From NCBI RefSeq assembly GCF_001887775.1, contig NZ_CP015519.1, positions 1,116,001 through 1,180,000 of the forward strand: DNA of 64,000 nt, in the 5' to 3' direction. Below the pieces are notes generated by a model. The model was given only the letters and a program-made list of their open reading frames with translations, searched no databases and had not been told where the DNA came from. This document shows positions 59,768-64,000 of the stretch, in pieces. The stretch comes from Syntrophotalea acetylenivorans (GTDB lineage: Bacteria > Desulfobacterota > Desulfuromonadia > Desulfuromonadales > Syntrophotaleaceae). Made by a program: the position numbers and the translations under genes. Position 1 is the stretch's first letter. Every line of letters begins with the position of its first letter.

Positions 59768-61204
59768 ATGCAAGATTCCCTAAGAAGCATTCTCCTGGTA
59801 AGCGGCGACAGCTCCAAGCGTGAAGATCTTGCAGTGCTGTTGCGAGACAGGAACGACTGCCTGGTGTTGGAAGCAAAGACTCCGGAGCAAGCCCTTGAAA
59901 TCGCCCAGAACGAAGAAATCAGCATTCTTTTTACGGACCTTTTTCTTCCCCAGAAAAAGGGCATCGAACTTTTAAAAAAGATCCATAACGCTAATCCCCA
60001 GGTTGTAGTCTTGGCAGGAGTCCCCGCTGAAAATCGCGAGGCCCAGGTTGAAGCGCTTAAAGCCGGGGCATTTTTTTGCATCAACACACCCTACAATCCT
60101 GAAGAGGCCGTCATCGCAACATCAAGAGCACTCACCCATTACGAACTGTTGACCGACGGCGAACAGCAGGGAAGCAAGATTCGCAAAACCGAAGGTTTTC
60201 ATGGCATTATCGGCAATTCGCCGAAAATGCAGCACCTTTTCAAATGTATTGAGCAAATTGCCAAAGAAGGAACTACTTCCGTTCTGATATTAGGCGAAAG
60301 CGGGACGGGCAAAGAACTGGTAGCGCGAGCCGTTCATGCCCATGGACCTCGTCGGGGCAAAAATTTCGTTCCGGTCAACTGTGCAGCAATTCCGGAAGAT
60401 CTTCTTGAAAGCGAACTGTTCGGATATGTCAAGGGAGCGTTTACCGGAGCGGCTCAGTCGAAGATGGGGCGCATTCAATACAGCAACGGCGGCACCCTGT
60501 TTCTAGACGAAATCGGTGATATGAAGCCGTCTCTGCAGGCAAAACTACTGCGGGTTATTCAGGAAAAGGAATTTGAACCGGTCGGTGGGATCAAACCGGT
60601 TCCGGTCGATGTACGCATCGTGGCCGCAACCCATCGCAATCTCGAACAAGCTGTTGAAGATGGCCTGTTCCGTGAGGATCTCTATTACCGTCTGAATGTG
60701 GTACCCATCACGATCCCACCGCTGCGAGACCGCAAAGAAGACGTGCCGCTTCTTATCGAACGCTTTATCGCCATCGCTAACCGCAACAAAAAGCAGGGAT
60801 TGAAAAGTTTTTCACCACCCGCTATCCAAGCGCTTCTCAGCTACCCATGGCCAGGCAATGTGCGAGAGTTGGAAAATCTGGTACAGAGGATGGCAATTTT
60901 CTGTGCGGGAAACAGCGTGGGTTTAAAGGATTTACCGGAAAAGTACCAACAGGGGAGAAAAGAAGACCCGCAGGAGAATGTGATCGATTTTTCTGATGAA
61001 CAGGTGGCTTTCAACAGCGAAGGAATCGACTTTAACTCCGCCGTGAGCCGTTTTGAGAGTAAGTTGATTCTCCATGCCCTGACCCTTACCGGCGGCAACA
61101 AGCGTGAAGCGGCTAAACTTCTCAACCTGAAACGAACCACTCTGATCGAGAAAATAAAACGCAAAAAAGAAGAGGACGACTCTCTAGCGGAACTGCTTTT
61201 CTGA
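59768..61204 (+). CDS. Sigma-54-dependent response regulator (REC-AAA-Fis)
   Basis: An NtrC-family activator of 478 residues from the ATG at 59768; the longer frame adds an unlikely leader. The receiver domain has its phospho-acceptor Asp in ILFTDLFLPQKKG. The AAA+ domain has Walker A GESGTGKE, the sigma-54 contact loop GAFTGA, and GTLFLDEIGDM. The C-terminal Fis helix-turn-helix is GGNKREAAKLLNLKRTTLIE. It resembles FlrC/FleR-type flagellar activators. No partner kinase adjoins. It may drive the promoters at 33315 and 58320; this is inference. Confidence 0.95.
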   Translation: MQDSLRSILLVSGDSSKREDLAVLLRDRNDCLVLEAKTPEQALEIAQNEEISILFTDLFLPQKKGIELLKKIHNANPQVVVLAGVPAENREAQVEALKAGAFFCINTPYNPEEAVIATSRALTHYELLTDGEQQGSKIRKTEGFHGIIGNSPKMQHLFKCIEQIAKEGTTSVLILGESGTGKELVARAVHAHGPRRGKNFVPVNCAAIPEDLLESELFGYVKGAFTGAAQSKMGRIQYSNGGTLFLDEIGDMKPSLQAKLLRVIQEKEFEPVGGIKPVPVDVRIVAATHRNLEQAVEDGLFREDLYYRLNVVPITIPPLRDRKEDVPLLIERFIAIANRNKKQGLKSFSPPAIQALLSYPWPGNVRELENLVQRMAIFCAGNSVGLKDLPEKYQQGRKEDPQENVIDFSDEQVAFNSEGIDFNSAVSRFESKLILHALTLTGGNKREAAKLLNLKRTTLIEKIKRKKEEDDSLAELLF

Positions 61205-61220
61205 TCGGCTTTACCTATTC

Positions 61221-62405
61221 TCAAACAGCAATACTCTGAGCCGCCTTGAAGTGGGCTTCAACTTTCTCAAGCACCTCTTCTTCACTCGCCGGGGTCACCA
61301 AAATATCACAGACCCCATACTTCACCGCCTTCAATACCTTGCTGCGAGTCCATTGACTGCCGGTTGCCATCAGGGGAACCGATTCGCCAAAGGCCGTGCG
61401 CACCTTAATCGCAACGGAAAAGCTCTGATCACCGATCTCGTCCATGGCCAAAACCAGCCCCTTGACCCTTCCGTTTAGGGACCTTGATAGATCATTGAAA
61501 TTTTCTTTGCGGTCGACCAGAGCTGAATTATAGCCATGATCATTGATCATGGAGTTAATCTCCTGGCCATAACTGCCATCGATGGCGACAACCAAAATAA
61601 CCGGTTCTGCCCCTTCAAGGTTCGGCTCCTCATCCATCGGGATCGGTTGTCCGGCCTGAACCGGTTTAGCTTCAGGAGTCGTCTCTACAGCGATGCCAGC
61701 CGAAGAAGAACTGTCCGGCGAAAGATCACCCAACAAAGCCGCAGCTTCTTCCGGGTTCACTAAACGGCCGGGGGCAGACTCGGAGACAGCAGGAGTTTCT
61801 TCACTGGCCTCTGCTTCCAAGTCCGGGGTCTCAGGAACCGATATTCCGAGCATCGCCGCCGGAAAGATCATTAACAGTTCATCGAGTTCCTGACCATCGA
61901 GAGTAACCGGATAGGCAGCCTTCAGATAGAGTCCCGGGGGAAAGGGTTCCGGCGAATCCATCTTGATTTTTGATGGCACGATAGATTCCAAGCCATCCAT
62001 CTTGAAGTGGAGCTTTTCCGGATAGAGCTCATCAAAGGCCGAGCACAACTCGCCGGAGACTATATTGGCAATTTCACCGAAGGAATCGGCTTCTTCTTCG
62101 CCAAAAATTTCCTTTTTGACCCGCTCCTCAAGTTCAGCCGGTGGCAGCATAATAAGGGTGCCACCCAGTTGAACCGCATCCTTGAGCCGGCAAAAAATAA
62201 AAATATCGCCCTCATGGTCACCACTGACGATCATGCGCACCATGACTTGCTTTTTACGAGTCTTGGCGAAAAATTCCTTTTTGGTCGTCAGGATAGTCGA
62301 TGGCGCAGGCAAAGTCAGTTCACAACCGAGCATGCCGCCAAGCCCCATTGCGATTTTGCTGCCTACGTCCTCGAGGACATCTGTAATGATCGGATCTATT
62401 TCCAT
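61221..62405 (-). CDS. CheC/FliY-like phosphatase domain with degenerate receiver
   Basis: A 394-residue fusion. The N-terminal 200 residues are CheC/FliY-like, with one active-site pattern in EADSFGEIANIVSGELCSAF. An acidic, Pro/Ser-rich linker (about 205-265) follows. The C-terminal 120 residues have receiver-like alternation (VILVVAIDGSYGQEINSM, VPLMATGSQW). The usual Lys is Thr in DILVTPAS and the phospho-acceptor position is not clearly Asp. It may dephosphorylate the neighbouring CheY. It is last in the leftward che-like cluster. Confidence 0.78.
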   Translation of the reverse strand: MEIDPIITDVLEDVGSKIAMGLGGMLGCELTLPAPSTILTTKKEFFAKTRKKQVMVRMIVSGDHEGDIFIFCRLKDAVQLGGTLIMLPPAELEERVKKEIFGEEEADSFGEIANIVSGELCSAFDELYPEKLHFKMDGLESIVPSKIKMDSPEPFPPGLYLKAAYPVTLDGQELDELLMIFPAAMLGISVPETPDLEAEASEETPAVSESAPGRLVNPEEAAALLGDLSPDSSSSAGIAVETTPEAKPVQAGQPIPMDEEPNLEGAEPVILVVAIDGSYGQEINSMINDHGYNSALVDRKENFNDLSRSLNGRVKGLVLAMDEIGDQSFSVAIKVRTAFGESVPLMATGSQWTRSKVLKAVKYGVCDILVTPASEEEVLEKVEAHFKAAQSIAV

Positions 62406-62547
62406 ACCCGCAACTCTATCAATTTATCCATGTGCATACAATGTGCTATTAGCACAACATGCCGAAGGACCGGGCTACCAGCCTCCAACAGGCAAGCAAA
62501 ACACCCTGTTTTCCTTGAAGCCGGCAAAAGTCCTTTAAAACAGCCGG

Positions 62548-62600
62548 GAATACAAACAGGGCCGAATCAGCTTCATCTCTGCTGAAACCAACCGGCCCTG
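62548..62600 (-). terminator. Terminator between the CheX gene and the CheC-like fusion gene
   Basis: CAGGGCCG and CGGCCCTG pair, with an inner TCAGC/GCTGA stem. On the minus strand the hairpin is followed by TTTGTATT. It lies about 37 bases after the cheX stop. Confidence 0.65.
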
Positions 62601-62636
62601 AGTTATCAGACACTAGAAAATTCGCCCACGGGACGG

Positions 62637-63092
62637 TTATTTCTGCAAATGGAACTCCACCAAAAAGCTTCCTCCCTCAATCGAAAAGGGCATACATGTC
62701 CCCTCGCTGTCGGTGAGGCAATCGATTTCATACTCTGCACCGCACACTACCGAAGGAATCGACAGCTTAAATTCCTGACCCTGTTCCGTCAAGTCGGACT
62801 TGATACTACCGGCCACCATATTGGCCAACTCGCCAATGGCATCTTTCACATCATCGTCCACTTCCGTTACTTCCATCATTAAGAAACTACTGGTAATGAC
62901 CAGCGCCGTAGGCTCAGGGAGGTGGATAGCCAGCATCCCCTTGCTGGCGCCCGCCATGCCGACAATGGCGGTAACAGAGTTTTCAAAATAATTGGATCTT
63001 TCGGTCAATGCCTCGCCAGGACTGGCTTCCATCATCAACATGGTCTGGAAGATTTCCTGGGTTGCCTGGCTAATACTGTTGCTCAAGTCCAC
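62637..63092 (-). CDS. cheX: CheX-type chemotaxis phosphatase
   Basis: A 151-residue CheX domain. The active-site helix is DDVKDAIGELANMVAGSIKS, with the E-x2-N pair used to attack CheY-P. It lies 14 bases after the cheY-like gene, so it probably clears that receiver. It shares the cluster with a second CheX-like gene and a CheC-like fusion. Confidence 0.9.
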   Translation of the reverse strand: MDLSNSISQATQEIFQTMLMMEASPGEALTERSNYFENSVTAIVGMAGASKGMLAIHLPEPTALVITSSFLMMEVTEVDDDVKDAIGELANMVAGSIKSDLTEQGQEFKLSIPSVVCGAEYEIDCLTDSEGTCMPFSIEGGSFLVEFHLQK

Positions 63093-63106
63093 AGATCAAC
63101 TCCTTA

Positions 63107-63478
63107 TCACAAAAGGCTCCCCAGGGTCTCCTGAATCTGGTCCGGGGTAAAAGGCTTTTTGATGCTACCGGCAGCGCCAAGGCTCCTGGCTTCATCAAGG
63201 ATATCCGCACCAGCTTCGGTGGTAATCATCACAACAGGAATGTCCTTGATCTTGTCATCGGTCTGCTTCTGCCGCAAAAACTCGATCCCGTCCATAACCG
63301 GCATATTGATGTCGCTGAGAATAATATCAACGGTTTCGCCAGCCAGAACATCAAGTGCAGCCTGCCCATCGCCGGCCTCCAGAATGGCATCGAAGTCGAG
63401 TCCAGCCTGCCGCAGCGAGCGAGTGACGATTTTTCTCATAGTGTTAGAATCATCAATGATAAGAACTTTTTTGCCCAT
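63107..63478 (-). CDS. CheY-like response regulator
   Basis: A 123-residue single receiver domain: VLIIDDSNTMRKIV, phospho-acceptor in ILSDINMPVMDGIEFL, switch Thr in VVMITTEAG, and Lys in GSIKKPFTPDQI. All catalytic positions are intact. It is flanked by CheX-type genes on the same strand. It probably carries a phosphoryl signal to a motor or another output. Confidence 0.95.
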   Translation of the reverse strand: MGKKVLIIDDSNTMRKIVTRSLRQAGLDFDAILEAGDGQAALDVLAGETVDIILSDINMPVMDGIEFLRQKQTDDKIKDIPVVMITTEAGADILDEARSLGAAGSIKKPFTPDQIQETLGSLL

Positions 63479-63539
63479 TATTTTCCCCTCTCAGATTGAC
63501 GGTTGGTAAAGATGTAACTCTAAAGCTCGTTAAAACCGT

Positions 63540-64000
63540 TCAGCTATCAAAAAACCCGTCCCCGGCCAAGACCAGAGAAAACAAATCGTTGTCTACTTGA
63601 TAATTCCAACGTTTCATTTCAAACGGACTGTCCTCTTGCCCATCGGTAATTTCCTCTGGCAGGCCCAGGCTGTAAGTTTGATCCCCGGGCAGATATGCGT
63701 TCAAGAAAAGCCCGGCAACCGTGTTGATTAGCTCACATACCATATCGAGCACCATCTGGTCGGAGATCTCTTCCTCGGGCATAATATAGACTGAAGATGC
63801 GATTTTTCGCAATAAAAGCTTAGGCATGCCAAGATAAAGCTCGCCCTGAATGGGGTCGTGAATCAACAACCTGCTGACTAATATCTCCTCTGCAGGATAG
63901 GTTTGCGCCCCTTCAGCTTCTAGTTCCACTTCCATAAAAGCCATATTCTCAAGGGTCGTGGACAAAGCGCTGAAAATATCCCGCTCCAGTTTTTCAGACA
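63540..64000 (-). CDS. CheX-like protein (start at or just past the right edge)
   Basis: About 153 residues are present. A TTG at 63965 opens a shorter frame, but the frame stays open to the edge. There a probable Met-Ser-Glu-Lys-Leu-Glu start lies at the final bases, needing one base outside the window. A CheX-like helix is DMVCELINTVAGLFLNAYLPG, with the E-x2-N pair. The tail is acidic. It is upstream of the cheY-like gene. It is divergent enough that a binding rather than phosphatase role is possible. Confidence 0.7.
   Translation of the reverse strand, partial: SEKLERDIFSALSTTLENMAFMEVELEAEGAQTYPAEEILVSRLLIHDPIQGELYLGMPKLLLRKIASSVYIMPEEEISDQMVLDMVCELINTVAGLFLNAYLPGDQTYSLGLPEEITDGQEDSPFEMKRWNYQVDNDLFSLVLAGDGFFDS

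Overview
The window looks like chromosomal backbone of a Desulfuromonadales-type bacterium (a Desulfuromonas, Pelobacter or Geobacter relative in Desulfobacterota). The evidence is a periplasmic octaheme cytochrome with a membrane cytochrome b, many diguanylate cyclases, CheC/CheX phosphatases, sigma-54 signals with a sigma-54 activator, a dnaE-accA block, and small Cys-rich proteins. This placement is inferred from gene content only; no rRNA or tRNA gene was seen. Most genes are moderately GC-rich, but the TIR gene at 15.8-16.9 kb is visibly AT-rich.

Layout. 1-2.6 kb: a 7TM-HD phosphodiesterase (5' part only) and phoH, read leftwards, with a hairpin repeat against the phoH start. 2.7-7.8 kb: enolase, two small unknown genes, and a PiT phosphate transporter fused to a PhoU-like domain. 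8-11.1 kb: a membrane diguanylate cyclase and the UPF0210/UPF0237 pair. 11.5-13.8 kb: cytochrome b plus octaheme cytochrome c of the tetrathionate-reductase family. 14.1-15.1 kb: glyoxalase I and PhnA/YjdM. 15.8-16.9 kb: a single-gene protein with two different TIR domains, the best candidate here for an uncharacterised defence effector. 16.9-25.2 kb: PBP1C and its alpha-2-macroglobulin partner. 25.4-29.5 kb: ftsH, tgt and a helical-repeat protein. 29.7-31.6 kb: a compact CheY - CheC - PAS-GGDEF operon. 31.6-33 kb: glycerate kinase and a small Cys protein. 33.3-37.3 kb: a chemoreceptor behind a sigma-54-like promoter, and an HDOD-GGDEF protein. 37.5-45.2 kb: rlpA, a PfkB kinase, accA, dnaE, maf and one unknown gene. 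45.3-49.5 kb: guaB and guaA with a second copy of the hairpin repeat between them, then a WYL regulator. 49.6-54.9 kb: M42 peptidase, PHP phosphoesterase, miaB, a PH-domain membrane protein and a BepA-like M48 protease. 55-57.5 kb: typA and amrA. 57.6-64 kb: a signalling block with an unknown Ser/Thr-rich protein, a pseudo-receiver GGDEF protein behind a near-perfect sigma-54 promoter, a sigma-54 response regulator, and a leftward cluster of three CheC/CheX-type proteins around a CheY.

How the parts fit. Housekeeping genes (eno, guaBA, dnaE, accA, miaB, typA, ftsH, tgt) alternate with signalling genes. Four GGDEF proteins, all with an RxxD inhibitory site, make c-di-GMP turnover a theme, and two of them are tied to receiver-type inputs. 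CheC/CheX phosphatases appear at two places outside a classical che operon. Cell-envelope functions (PBP1C/A2M, RlpA, BepA-like, FtsH, PgpH) form the second theme. Where a Shine-Dalgarno sequence decided between start codons, the chosen start is explained in the entry.
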